From assembly GCF_040807025.1 (NCBI RefSeq), contig NC_090942.1, forward strand, positions 199,262,247 to 199,326,246: a stretch of 64,000 nt of DNA. The letters are read 5' to 3'. Numbering within the stretch: the first letter of the stretch is position 1; each line of letters opens with the position of its first letter. Below, one piece after another: positions 49,906-61,353 of the stretch. This DNA comes from Struthio camelus (taxonomy: Eukaryota > Chordata > Aves > Struthioniformes > Struthionidae). A program made the translations under genes and the position numbers. The notes under the pieces were generated by a model. That model did no database searches. It was not told the origin of the DNA and saw only the letters and a list, made by a program, of their open reading frames with translations.

Positions 49906-51280
49906 CCCTGGATCCCATTCATTGTGTTTGTAAAATTCCCTAGCGATGTAATTCAAATAACAATGTTAGTTCAGCTCTTAAACTGTCAAATGCAGTAAAG
50001 AGGAGCAATGCTGGATGCAGCTGCAGTAACAATGAGCTCCTTCAGTGTTCTTAGTAATTTGTTCCCGACGTAGAGAATTTGATATGACACTGAAATTTTT
50101 TTTTCCAGAATCTGCTTGGCATGAACTCAGTTGCCTAGCCTTTTCTGAGTTGTACAGCTCAGTCAAAGTCACTATAGTAACTGCAGAGAAGAACATAAAG
50201 GAGAATGCAGCATGCTGAAAAACTAAACCTAGTTCCTTTAACCCTCTTTACTCTTCTCCATTCCTATACTGAAGGCTTCCTTTCTTCTTTCTGTGACACA
50301 GTCCTTAACCAGCAACAGACTCAATCCCTGTTCACTGAACCTTCAGAGTGGGCTGTGACCTAGACTTCATGCAAGTCCTTTTGCAGAAGACGATATTTCA
50401 TCTGTTCTGCAAAGCACAACAATTCTGGCTGCATATGTAACAACGATGAAGGTCTTGAATCTGGTCTATATCCACTTTCGGCTGCCAGAGTTTTGGATTC
50501 ACTCGGAGTTCAGCTTTTTGCCAAGACACTGGCAAATCAGACTTCCATGCTGGACTTGAGAATAATGGTCAATGAATACCCCTGTATTAACCTACAGAGG
50601 GAACTGAAAAGTATTGAATGGCATATTTGCCTATCGAAATTTTAATTACTGCATTTACACAAAAAGCTGTATTTGGGCAATTCCCACAGAGAGAATTGTA
50701 GCATGAGGCTATTAACCCTAACAACTCTCTAAAATGAAAAGTTTCAAATACCATTGTATTTAGCTGCTAATTTTAAAAAGGAGCAAACTGAAAAGTAATC
50801 TGACACTTTCAAAAAAGATAATTCAAAATAATTACAGATAATTTTACAACTTCCAAGAATCCTGGTCAATTTTTGCAGTTTTGTTACTTTCGTTTTTAAA
50901 GCCTACTTCTCTTTCCCTGTCTGCTGTGGAAAAACAGAACAAAACAAAACAAACAACCTCCCCCCCCCAACACACACATATGGGGAATTGGCAAAAAACA
51001 GGAAAGGATCAGACTAACTGTGGATTCAAGACCCCTTCCTAGTAAAATAAATTAAAAATACTGAAGAAGAAATCCATAGTTCTCAGCCAAATTCTGATTT
51101 CAGATTGGATGTTAGATATGCATTCACTTAACAACTTACCTTGAAGTTTCAGTTGCTCTGGCCTTTTTTCTCCTTTTGTATCTCTTGTCAATATCTGAAG
51201 AAAGCCACTTTGCACTGTGAACTGTTGCCTATCATGAAAGTGATGAGGTGCATGTGTTTACCATCTGTGTGTACATGTGT

Positions 51281-51515
51281 ATCACAGAATCACAGAATGG
51301 TTTAGGTTGGAAGGGATCTCTGGAGATCATCTAGTCCAACCTCCCTGCTCAAGCAGGGTCACCTAGAGCATATTGCCCAGGATCACATCCAGACGGGTTT
51401 TGAATATCTCCAGGGAAGGAGACTCCACTACCTCTCTGGGCAACCTGTTCCAATGCTCTGTCACCCTCACAATAAAGAAGTTTTTTCTCAAGTTTAGATG
51501 GAACTTCCTGTGGTT
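51281..51515 (-). mobile_element. 5'-truncated CR1 (copy A)
   Basis: In minus orientation it carries the last ~50 codons of CR1 ORF2 ([12 protein letters not shown] through LDVILGNML and stop) and the 3'UTR ending in two ATTCTGTG octamers. It differs from copy B in this coding stretch at only two residues (FI for LT), so both belong to one subfamily. The 5' break lies near 51515, at a TTCCTGTGG direct repeat. Confidence 0.95.
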
Positions 51516-51663
51516 CCTGTGGTATGATGCCTGCTCACTCCCGACCATGAACTATTTTGGGTTGGCCACTATCCAAGTAACAGCTAGCTTTTTTCAGGCC
51601 CTTCTGGAAAGCAAGGCTTGCTGAAGATGTTCTGACAGCTGAATATTCTGGATATTAGCAGGA

Positions 51664-51736
51664 GTTTCCGTAGTGTAGTGGTTATCACGTTCGCCTAACA
51701 CGCGAAAGGTCCCCGGTTCGAAACCGGGCGGAAACA
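51664..51736 (+). tRNA. tRNA-Val (anticodon AAC)
   Basis: A 73-nt gene. Acceptor arms GTTTCCG and CGGAAAC pair fully, the A box is TAGTGTAGTGG at 51671, the anticodon AAC is at 51697-51699 and the B box GGTTCGAAACC is at 51715-51725. I recognise it as essentially the standard vertebrate tRNA-Val-AAC sequence, so it is expected to be functional. TTTT at 51741-51744 can terminate Pol III. Unusually, the three bases right after position 73 are CCA, which nuclear tRNA genes normally do not encode. It lies between two CR1 copies of opposite orientation. Confidence 0.97.
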
Positions 51737-51740
51737 CCAG

Positions 51741-51744
51741 TTTT
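51741..51744 (+). terminator. Pol III terminator of tRNA-Val
   Basis: A run of four T, five bases after the tRNA. It would suffice for Pol III, but may instead belong to the tRNA-CR1 junction. Confidence 0.55.
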
Positions 51745-54141
51745 CTAGGCACAAACAGTCAAAGAGGTTCCTGCAAAGCATTGATGATAATTTCTTGACT
51801 CAGGTGGTGGAGACACCATCGAGGAGAGGTGCAATGCTAGACCTTGTACTAACAAACAAAGAAGGTCTAGTTGGAGATGTGAAGGTTGGGGGCAGCCTTG
51901 GCTGCAGTGACCATGAGATGGTGGAGTTCAGGATCCTGCGAGGAGGGAGCAGGGCAATGAGTAGGATTGCAACCCTGGACTTCAGGAGAGCTGACTTTGG
52001 CCTCTTCAGGGACCTACTTAGGGGAATCTCATGCGGTAGGGCCCTAGAAGGAAGAGGGGTCCAAGAAAGCTGGTTCATATTCAAGCATCACCTCCTCCAG
52101 GCTCAAGAGCAGTGCATCCCTCTGAGGAAGAAGTCCAGCAAAGCGGGCAGGAGACCTGCATGGATGAGCAAGGAACTCCTGGCCAAACTCCAGCAGAAGA
52201 AGGAAGTACACAGAATGTGGAAAAGGGGACAGGCCACTTGGGAGGAATACAGGGACGTTGTCAGAGCGTGCAGGGATGCGACAAGGAAGGCTAAGGCCCA
52301 GTTGGAATTAAATCTGGCAAGGGATGTCAAGGACAACAAGAAGGGCTTCTTCAAATACATCAAGAGCAAAAGGAAGACTAGGGAAAACGTGGGCCCGCTG
52401 CGGAATGGGGTGGGTGCCCTGGTGACAAAGGATACAGAGAAGGCAGAGTTATTGAATGCTGCCTTTGTTTCAGTCTTCACTGCTCAGGCCAGTCCTGAGG
52501 AATTCCAGACCTTGGAGGCAAGAGAGGAAGGCTGGAGAAAGGAAGACTCTCCCTTGGTGGAGGAGGATCAGGTTAGAGATCTTTTGTCCAAACTTGACAT
52601 CCATAAATCCATGGGCCCCGATGGGATGCACCCACGAGTGCTGAGGGAGCTGGCGGATGTTATCGCTAGGCCACTCTCCATCATCTTGGAAAGGTCCTGG
52701 AGATCAGGAGAGGTGCCTGAGGACTGGAAGGAAGCCAATGTCACGTCAGCCTTCAAAAAGGGCAAGAAGGAGGAGCCAGGGAACTACAGGCCTGTCAGAC
52801 TCCCCTCCACCCCTGGAAAGGTGAGGGAACAGCTCCTCCTGAAGGTCATCACTAAGCATCTGGAGGACAAGAAGGTGATCAGGAGTAGTCAGCATGGATT
52901 CACCAAAGGGAAATCATGCTTGACCAACCTGATAGCCTTCTCTGACGGAATGACTGGCTGGGTAGATGAGGGGAGAGCAGTGGATGTTGTCTACCTGGAC
53001 TCCAGCAAGGCTTTTGACACTGTCTCCCATCACATCCTCCTAGGTAAGCTCAGGAAGTGTGGGCTAGACGAGTGGATGGTGAGGTGGCTTGAGAACTGGC
53101 TGGATGGCCGAGCTCAGAGGGTTGTGGTCAGTGGCACAAAGTCTAGTCGGAGGCCTGGAGTTACTGTTGTCCCCCAGGGGTCAGTCCTGGGTCCAGTCTT
53201 GTTCCATGTATTCATCAGTGACCTGGAGGAAGGGACAGAGTGCACCCTCAGCAAGTTTGCTGATGATACTAAACTGGGAGGAGAGGCTAACACACCAGAA
53301 GCCTGTGCTGCCATTCAGAGGGACCTGGACAGGCTGGAGAGGTGGGTGGAGAGAAACCTCCTGAAGTTCAACAAAGGCAAGTGCAAGGTCCTGCTCCTAG
53401 GCAGGAATAATCCCATGCACCAGTACAGGCTGGGGGTTGACCTGCTGGAAAGTAGCTCTGCAGAGAAGGACCTGGGAGTGCTGGTGGACAACAAGTTAAA
53501 CATGAGCCAGCAGTGTGCCCTTGTGGCCAAGAAGGCCAATGGTCTCCTGGGGTGCATGAGGCAGAGTGTTGCCAGCAGGTGGAAGGAGGTGATCCTGCCC
53601 CTCTCCTCAGCCCTGGGGAGGCCTCACCTGGGGTCCTGTGTCCAGCCCTGGGCTCCCCAGTACAAGAGAGACATGGCACTCCTGGAGAGAGTCCAGCGGA
53701 GGGCTACCAAGATGATTAGAGGGCTGGAGCACCTCTCCTATGAAGAAAGACTGCAAGAGCTAGGCCTGTTCAGCCTGGAGAAGAGAAGACTGAGAGGGGA
53801 TCTCATAAATGTGTACAAGTATCTGAAGGGGGAGTGTCAAGAGGATGAGGCCAGCCTCTTCTCCGTGGTGCCCAGCAACAGGACAAGAGGCAATGGGCAG
53901 AAACTGAACCACAGGAAGTTCCATCTGAACCTGAGAAAAAACTTCTTGACTGTGAGGGTGACAGAGCACTGGAACAGGTTGCCCAGAGAGGTAGTGGAGT
54001 CTCCTTCGCTGGAGATATTCAAAACCCGTCTGGATGTGATCCTGGGCAATATGCTCTAGGTGACCCTACTTGAGCAGGGAGGTTGGACTAGATGATCTCC
54101 AGAGGTCCCTTCCAACGTAAACCATTCTGTGATTCTGTGAT
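51745..54141 (+). mobile_element. CR1 LINE (copy B), 5'-truncated, with long open ORF2
   Basis: Similarity to CR1 begins in the endonuclease region ([20 protein letters not shown] from 51750) and runs to the 3' end, with two ATTCTGTG octamers at 54124-54139. The 5'UTR, ORF1 and the N-terminal half of the endonuclease are missing, the common 5'-truncated form. Truncation lies within about ten bases of the tRNA-Val 3' end. Without the missing part it cannot move on its own. Confidence 0.95.
51795..54059 (+). CDS. CR1 ORF2 remnant: endonuclease C-terminus and reverse transcriptase
   Basis: 754 codons without a stop; the frame is also open upstream to the tRNA, so this is a truncated frame with no true start (the first codon is TTG). 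The endonuclease end has GCSDHE (SDH at 38-40). Reverse-transcriptase motifs: [12 protein letters not shown] with catalytic Asp 402; [21 protein letters not shown] with the Asp pair at 490-491. The C-terminal thumb/tail includes [16 protein letters not shown]. Some normally conserved places are changed: [13 protein letters not shown] (usually SLTS), YLDSSKAF, and [10 protein letters not shown]. This suggests point-mutation decay while the frame stayed open. The enzyme's family role is to copy CR1 RNA at a nicked target. Confidence 0.93.
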   Translation: MTQVVETPSRRGAMLDLVLTNKEGLVGDVKVGGSLGCSDHEMVEFRILRGGSRAMSRIATLDFRRADFGLFRDLLRGISCGRALEGRGVQESWFIFKHHLLQAQEQCIPLRKKSSKAGRRPAWMSKELLAKLQQKKEVHRMWKRGQATWEEYRDVVRACRDATRKAKAQLELNLARDVKDNKKGFFKYIKSKRKTRENVGPLRNGVGALVTKDTEKAELLNAAFVSVFTAQASPEEFQTLEAREEGWRKEDSPLVEEDQVRDLLSKLDIHKSMGPDGMHPRVLRELADVIARPLSIILERSWRSGEVPEDWKEANVTSAFKKGKKEEPGNYRPVRLPSTPGKVREQLLLKVITKHLEDKKVIRSSQHGFTKGKSCLTNLIAFSDGMTGWVDEGRAVDVVYLDSSKAFDTVSHHILLGKLRKCGLDEWMVRWLENWLDGRAQRVVVSGTKSSRRPGVTVVPQGSVLGPVLFHVFISDLEEGTECTLSKFADDTKLGGEANTPEACAAIQRDLDRLERWVERNLLKFNKGKCKVLLLGRNNPMHQYRLGVDLLESSSAEKDLGVLVDNKLNMSQQCALVAKKANGLLGCMRQSVASRWKEVILPLSSALGRPHLGSCVQPWAPQYKRDMALLERVQRRATKMIRGLEHLSYEERLQELGLFSLEKRRLRGDLINVYKYLKGECQEDEASLFSVVPSNRTRGNGQKLNHRKFHLNLRKNFLTVRVTEHWNRLPREVVESPSLEIFKTRLDVILGNML

Positions 54142-55689
54142 GTGGAAAGAATACAGACAGAAGAAACTGAGAAAATTAACAGAATGTCTATGGCCAAAAG
54201 AATTATTAGATCATTTTTTGATATTTCTGTGGTCCTTGGTTTTTCATCATTCATGAACCGTAAGCTGACAACTGTAGTCTACCATGATCTGTTCCCTCAC
54301 ACAGGCCATGAAATTTCACCTAGTCACTCTTGTACCAAACTTAATGCCAGTGAAAATGCCCCCTTTTCCTCTGTAGTGTGACCAAGGTGGTGCTACACCA
54401 AGGATTCTTTTCCATGTTTGCTCACTTAAGGGGGACAGTAAAAAGAACAAGGACTCCAGGTATAGCACAGCCATAAGAAAATATGCATTTATTACTCAGT
54501 CTTAGATTAGTCTCTTGGCCTAATTCCCTACAGCTAGGCACTAAACAGTACTCTCTGCAGTATCCAGGTTTGCAACTGCTGTCTTAATGAAATTATCCCC
54601 GTCAGTCAGGGAGGAATCATGAGACGGCACCACCTGCTGTGGTAAAGGCTGTGCTATTCATGAGGTCTGCTCTTGCCTGCAGGCCTGTGACACCTATTAT
54701 ATGGTATGAATATAGTTAATATTAATATCATCATTAATAAAGCATGTCTAAAGTCCAATTTTAAAGTGGCTGATAATCAGCTTCCAGGTGTTGGTTCTTC
54801 TTACTACTACATTTGTGAGCTCCTGCTGAGATGAATCACTTCCTAGTCTTGTTCCGAGAGGCCAAGTGGCCTAAGCTGTTCAAGTCTCTCACTATAACGA
54901 ATTTTCTCCATTCATGCTGTGAATATTTCTGTGGTTTTACTGTGGACTGTCTCCAGTTTAAATCCTCTATAGAATAGACTGGTACAAGACGGGTACATTA
55001 GAAAGATGGAAAAAAGGCAGCAGGACTAGTCAGCAAGCAACAGCGAAAGGCTAAATCAGAACAGCAACCACATGTTTCAAAATGGGAATGTGCTTTTATC
55101 AGCATTAGAACTGCTTACCTTCCTTGATCATGAATGCTGAAACTTAACACTTACAGCAGGTCTGACATTGTTTTATACGACAAATATATTAGTAAATGAT
55201 GGGTCCTTTAAGTGCAAAACACACAAGATCAATATTCAGCTCTTCAGTTTCATCTTATTAACTCTTCCTCTCCATAGCCTATTCTATAAAGCATTAAAAA
55301 CTGCTGCAATAATTTAAAAAAAAATGCAAGGGAAAAGGCTAACATTTCTTACTTCAGAGAACCAAGGATTATTTCTTTGCATTCCTCACAGAATTCCATT
55401 TGTTACTGATTCTGCCTTGGAACATGGTTTCCAGCGGTAATCTTGTGCAAAAGTATTGCAGCTCATAGGGTCACTGAACTGGTATGAACCGAAAAATCTT
55501 TCTGTAGTTGTCAGACTACAGAAATATATAAATAACATCTACTACCATTTGTAATACATTTCCTAGGGTATTTATAATAATTCATTGAAAAAATACTAGA
55601 AAATACCACAATTTTTGTCTGGATTGTCAGAAGTGGTAGTGCAGCACAAAACATACTCAGAGGGACTGCGAGGGGAGGGGAAACAGCCA
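54142..55689. other. Intergenic DNA between CR1 copy B and the CpG island
   Basis: AT-rich, without a defensible exon. A faint CR1/L3-like match in minus orientation (GTGGACTGTCTCCAGTTTAA and surroundings) lies near 54850-55000, too diverged to delimit. Confidence 0.4.
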
Positions 55690-56165
55690 GCAGAGGAAGG
55701 ATGGCGCGGGAAGCGGCCCCCCTACAGCACACGCCACCAACGACCCTAACATGGCGCCTCAGCGGGGCAACCGTTGCGAGGGGCGTTTCTGCGCGCGGCG
55801 CCGAAGGTCTCGGAGGGGACAAAACTGCCCCTCCCAGGTTCCGACCTACAACCCCAGCTGCTCCTGACCCAGCTTGGAGGTCGTCCCGCAGAGCCCCGCT
55901 CCTTCCCCTCACCACGTTCCCCCTTCCCTTCAGCCCATCCGCAACCCCTCACCACCCCCGCCCCGCGCCGCCATTCCGGCGGGAGAGCCGCCGCGCCCCT
56001 CCGGCTGCGCATGCGCGGCGGGGGCGGCGGCGGGGGCGGCGGCGAAGGCGGGAGGGAGCGCTGCCTGCGGGCGCCGCCTGAGGGGCTGGTGCGGCGGGTC
56101 GGAGCCCGCCCGCGAGGAGGGAGCCGCAGTCGGTCGCCGCGCTTCGCCGCCGGCTTTGGACTGAG
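55690..56165. promoter_or_regulatory. CpG island, probable (bidirectional) promoter
   Basis: An abrupt, very CpG-rich block. It has a palindromic NRF1-type site TGCGCATGCGCG at 56006-56017, repeated GGGGGCGG GC boxes next to it, and two ATGGCG-centred YY1-like sites (55701, 55751). No TATA box. I cannot assign a gene: the open frames inside are composition-driven and unrecognised. It may start a plus-strand non-coding RNA, a far-spliced gene, or a minus-strand transcript towards WDR95. Confidence 0.75.
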
Positions 56166-57822
56166 CAGAAAGGATCTACAGAATTGCTTTAAAATATCTT
56201 AATTAAAAAAAAATCATTTAAAAACAGATCAGCTGTTGTAACTGTTGCTGCTTCCCAGCCAGCGCTGCGGCTGGTTGTGGGGTGTTTCTTTCCACAGTGC
56301 TGTCGGCTCCTCTGCCTGAGCTCCGAAGAGGTTAAAGTGATCAGTGAAACGCTTGTTTAGTTCCTGGCGCGATGGGGTGACGGTGCCGCTGGCAGTGAAT
56401 TAGCAGTGGGCAGCATCCTACTATGCGAGTTGGAGCTGCGTTTCAGCTTAGGCCAAGGAGCAAAATGCCGGGAACGAGGGGCGCTCTGGTGTCTTGTGCA
56501 GCTTTTGGGAAGGAGAGGTGTTGCCTGAATAGGGAATCTTTGTTTTGGTGACAGGGAATACTAAAGGCTACTATCGCTCAATTGGCAGCTAAGGGTGTTT
56601 TTTTTTCCCCCTCACAGTAAGAAACCTGCTGCAGAGGTCTCGGTAGATGAAGAGGGGTATTCAGCAAACACAGGGAGGAACGGCTGCTCTCGAAACACCT
56701 GCTCAGCGCTCTGTTTCGTTAGGCTGCAGCACCAGCGTAACGCAAGCGCTCCTTTTTCACCCTTCCACGCTCGTGTAGCGTGATGTTTTGTTTGACCGGT
56801 TTTGACTTTGTTACTGAACTACTTAGCTTAGGACTTCTACATTTTTATTTGGGGTCTTGGTTTAACTGCCTGTTTTTGACTCTTCACAGAATAAAGGAGA
56901 TATTTCTCGGTAGGCGTTGCAGTCCTTCACCTCACTGCGTGGTGCTGACCGCTATGGGCATTCCTTTCGGCTTCTAGTTTCATGGCTCTAATATGTGAAG
57001 GACATGTTAGATAAAGGTGTCTATATCATTAGTTCCAATTATTTAAAACTGACTATTTTTCATGGTATTCTAGCTATCATGCCTTGAAAACACTCGCCAT
57101 TGTATGCTTTTGTCCCTGAGGAACACATATGAGTGGAGAGAGAATAATGTATAGAGTGGAAAGCTGCTTTTTTATTAGATGTGCTTCCTTACGAACAGTG
57201 TTTCGTTATACCTCTTCATTTGTTAAAAATTGCCCAGGCTGCTGTTCAAAACCAGATTCGAATAGCCAGTCAGACTTACTGCATCCATCTTGCTCAATAG
57301 AGTGTTTTGAAAGTTCATTAAAAAGTTCACCATGTAAAAATAAAGTTTTCAGTGACAGCAGTAAATAATGGCTGTGGGCAGCAACTTACTTGTTACAGAG
57401 TTAGTTCAATGGTGTGAGTGAAATGGGAGCCCACTGGGCAGTTGAGAAATGTATCTTTTAATATAATTTTTAAATAGTCGACAACATTGAAACTGCCTTT
57501 TACACTGAGCTTTTGTCACAAATATTACTTGATGTGGTGGTTACAGTCAACAAATTAAGAAATGATTAGAGCAGACAAATATTTTTATGAACACAAAGCA
57601 CCTGATTTTTGTCTTGGTTGCTGAATGTCACTGTTTAAATTATTTCAGTCATAATAAATTCAAGGCTAAAATCGTAAATGCATTTTTTTAATCACAATGA
57701 TTTTCACTGTTTTGCTTACTAATTTGTGTACTTGCTGCATTATTTCATATTTTTTTATTAATATTCTGATGGTTTATTAATCAAAACCTACAGGCTGACT
57801 GCGTAATTGCTTTGAATTGCAG
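56166..57822. other. Region downstream of the CpG island, no gene recognised
   Basis: AT-rich. A 79-codon cysteine-containing open frame at 57129-57368 has no good acceptor and no domain I know; I do not call it a gene. Confidence 0.4.
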
Positions 57823-58065
57823 TGCTCCTACTGCAGTAGTACCGTTTGTGGGATAAAGGGCCACTTGCACTCCGCAAATATGACCGTTGTCATCAGCTGC
57901 TGTGTTGAACAGATGACTTCAGTATGGCAGCTGAATTGCTGTTTTTGGTGTACACGCTCAAAATATAAACATTCACTGGCAATACCAGTACTGCCTCAGT
58001 TTCTCCCTCCTGAAGCAGAGAAAGCAAAACACCCTGTTGCAATAAGGATATCTCTGAAAGACAGC
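57823..58065 (+). other. Candidate unassigned exon (81 codons, phase 0)
   Basis: TTTGAATTGCAG acceptor and AGC|GTAAGC donor enclose exactly 243 nt with one stop-free plus-strand frame. The translation is rich in Cys near its start (CSYCSSTVC) and ends PEAEKAKHPVAIRISLKD. I recognise no family, and a chance open frame or a non-coding exon remains likely. Confidence 0.2.
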
Positions 58066-58096
58066 GTAAGCCTGCATTGCTTGCCTTTTAGAAAAT

Positions 58097-58138
58097 TCTG
58101 GTAATTAAGGGCTTGTTTCTGGTAATTAAGGACTTGTC
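58097..58138. repeat. 21-bp tandem duplication
   Basis: Two copies of TCTGGTAATTAAGGRCTTGT plus one base, differing at two positions. Confidence 0.85.
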
Positions 58139-61100
58139 TCTGTTGTAAAACAAGACTTAAACTGGACCAATAGATCTTGCTCTGAAATTTGTCGATTGAA
58201 AAAAATGAAAAGCTGATGCAATCCAAATGTATCTGAGCAAGACTTTGTAGGATTAAAGGAAAATGGACAGATCAGGACCATGCTAAACCAATAACTTACT
58301 CTGTTTGTGTTTTGTTGGGTTGTGTTTGACTACAGTCAATTTGTAATACCCCTTTGATAAACAAAACAGTGTGTATTGCTTTCTACTGACTTAGTCACTC
58401 AATCAAACTAGTCAGCTAGTGACAAACTCCCACTCCATTGCAAGCAAAGACTCAACATGCTTCCTTACTGCTGACATATTTTCACCCTCTATGGTCTATC
58501 AACCACTGCCATCTTCTGGCTATCAAGCAAAAAAGTTCCAGACACCAATTTAAAAATAAGAGTTTTAACAGCATTCTCATAAAAGACCAATGTAAAATTA
58601 CTTGTTATGCCATATCAACAGATCATTTATTCTGCAAATCTGTTGAAGGGAATTACATGATTATTCTGAATTAACTCTGTTACAGCTACTTTTGTAGGAC
58701 AGTGTACTTGCATTAAAGCCTGTGGTAAACATTTCATGAACAGGATTTATGGAATAGAAAAAGATTTAAAAAAAATACTTTTTCGTGTATATCATGTAAA
58801 GCTGTGCATTAGAAATCAAATTGAAAGTAGAGGTATGTCTTCACAAAGCATTTAAATTCCTATATAATGCAGTACTAAGAAGGGTCATTAAGAGACTGGT
58901 CATTTCTCTAAAATCTTCAGCAGTGTACCGATTTAACACAAAGTTGTTCTACTACAAACACACCATTCTGTTTTCTAAGCAAATTCAATGGCTTTCAAGA
59001 CACACATATGGTTGCAACAGTGTAAGAAATTATTCTTACATTTTGAACAGATGGCATTAAATATAGTAATAAGAAGGCAAGTAATGTTAAAAAATATTAA
59101 ACATCAATCACTGCAGCCTGCATTCATATCAGCATAAAACTGTAGTTTTAATGAAATCTCTTGTGCACTTAAATTCCATACATTCAGATCTTAGTATCAA
59201 AACTAGCCACACCGTGTTATTATTTTGTTTTATATCCTATCAAATCACGTACGCGAAAATACGATGGCTTAAGTCCCATTTTTTAGTGCACTTGCCCTGG
59301 CCTAAACTTCACCAAATGCAAGATTGCTATGTAGATGCGTCCTCCATAGTGAGTTCTCCAAGAAGGCTGGCTTTAGAGCAATTTCAAAAAATTGTGACTG
59401 TCCTTAAAATTAATTTCCTCACATTTCCCATCATTTTTACTTAGGAACAAGTGATGACCCTGGTCGTCTCAGCCTTTGTGAATGGGAGGGACACAGTGCT
59501 GCAGAGTACTCTGACGTTCTGTTTCTCACTCAGTTCATCAAGGATGCCAAGTTTTGCTAGCTTCTGGGACTGCATATACTGTAAATGACTGTTTCTTGGC
59601 TTTTGGAGGTCTTACCAGTCTTCAGGAAAGAAATTTGACTCAGTTGCATTACTAGTAGAGATGGGATTAGATTTTAAAACATATCTCACAATCCAGCTAC
59701 TGTCATAAATGCTATTAAAACAGCAATACTATTGACAAAAATTAACAAAATTACTGCTAAAAATCTCAACTGTTAAAGCTGAAGTGCATAAAATGGCTGT
59801 TATTTGTGTTCAGGCTTTCTTCATAAAGATTTTCAGGAAGACATAGTAATAATGCTTTAATCCATAGAAGAACTGTTGTAGTTATTAAGTAGAAATCAGT
59901 TAAGTAATAAACATTATATATTTTAGTACTAAAGTTTAGCATCTTTATAAAAAAGATGCAGGCACCGTAGAAAAATATCATACTTTAATTAGTAATAACC
60001 TATCTGTCTATCATCTCAAAGCTGATTATTAGCATACAGATCACTTAAAGAGAGCATAGCAGTGATTTATTCACTTAGCATCTCTATATGAAGCTCTGAA
60101 CGTGCTTCCCTGACATTTAATGAACAAAACAGTACAACTCTTGTCCGAAAGAGATTATTTATTGCTATTTTGGAAGCATAGGCAGATTAAGTCACTTACA
60201 GAATACTTCCAGGTGACATTGGCCGTAATTGGGAAAATTGAATCCTCTGCATACTATTCACTTACCTTAATCTCAAATCTGCATGTTTTCTTCAAAAAAA
60301 ACCTCAAAAAATCTCCCAAAGAATTCAAGGTTCAAAAACTGAATGCCATGCACCGCCAGTCTGAAAAAAAACGCTGTGAACCCTCTTTCCATCTGCTAGA
60401 TTTGCAGTTGCCTTGTTAATCTTCTTGTCTTTATTGGTCTTAAATATCGAGCAAGAAAAGACTACGGTAAAAACTACTTTCTAATAGCACTAGAATCACA
60501 TTTGTGAAGTGGGTTTGAAATTAATAGCTTTACATACTTTACTTAAATATGGACATAAGAGTTTGCTTGTAATTGCCACAACCTAATAGAGTTATATTTC
60601 ACAAGTACCCGCTAAGGGTGCTTAAACATTTTTAAACACGGTTCTGCATAGCCAGTGATGATGGAGCTGAATTTGGCCTCTTTGTTGGAGTAGCATAACA
60701 ACCAAAGTTACCTATCCAGCAATTCAGATCTGTCCTTACTCTACTGATTCTTCACTAAAACCATGCTGCTTACTTCTTCCTGTGGTTTTTAAGTAAATAT
60801 GTATGGAGTCCTTACAGGTGATTACAGGTTAAACGCTGCGCTTCAACATTTGCTTCGCTGGCTGAGGCAACAGTCCTGATGTTGAGGGAAGAAGGAAGGT
60901 CATGCTACTCCCTACCATGCTGCTTCCTGCTGAGAGGAACAGCTCGGAAAGGAGCAGACAGAGAAGGCCAGGAGGAAAGAGCAGAGCAGAGATCCCACTT
61001 CAGAGAGGAAGAGAAAAATGCCGCTCCTCAGACTCTCATTCTCACTGCAATGCAGTGTTTTGCATTTTGAGTTGAAAGTCTTGATTTATGGCAATCTCAC

Positions 61101-61315
61101 TAGTTCTGTTGTCTAGTCCTCTGATTCTTGAATTCCTGAGCCTGACCACATTGTTTCAGGGAGCTCTGTTAAAGACAATCTTGGTGTCAGATTGTTGTTA
61201 AAAAAATCACTCATAGAGAAGCATGTTTTACAGGAAGCAGACAAGGAAGTGAACAAAGCAGTAATGTACATTAGCAGAGTGATTTATTTATGAGCTAGAA
61301 GACTGAAGAGTCAAG

Positions 61316-61353
61316 GTACCCTAAAATACTACAAGTACCCTAAAATACTACAA
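61316..61353. repeat. Perfect 19-bp tandem duplication
   Basis: Two identical copies of GTACCCTAAAATACTACAA, head to tail; the perfect identity suggests a recent event. Confidence 0.9.

Larger units (their letters stand above)
45901..51280. other. Intergenic DNA upstream of WDR95
   Basis: AT-rich sequence without an exon I can defend on either strand. It holds two decayed CR1 tails, a TATG-type microsatellite near 46240-46290 and a 13-bp tandem duplication at 48190-48215. The minus-strand open frames were checked for TEX26, expected next by mammalian synteny, and none matched. Confidence 0.5.

Noticed and set aside
49978-50196. Short minus-strand frames upstream of the CR1 cluster
   Set aside because: No domain, no splice context, ordinary intergenic composition.
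51800-54049. Minus-strand and shifted frames of 60-125 codons within the CR1 copy
   Set aside because: Shadows of the dense plus-strand CR1 reading frame.
55511-56202. Several 88-142 codon frames across the CpG island
   Set aside because: Arg/Pro/Ala/Gly-rich translations on both strands without domains, as expected of CpG-island sequence.
57129-57368. 79-codon Cys-containing plus-strand frame starting with ATG
   Set aside because: No convincing acceptor; its only donor-like end (GTAAAT) does not keep frame with the candidate exon at 57823.
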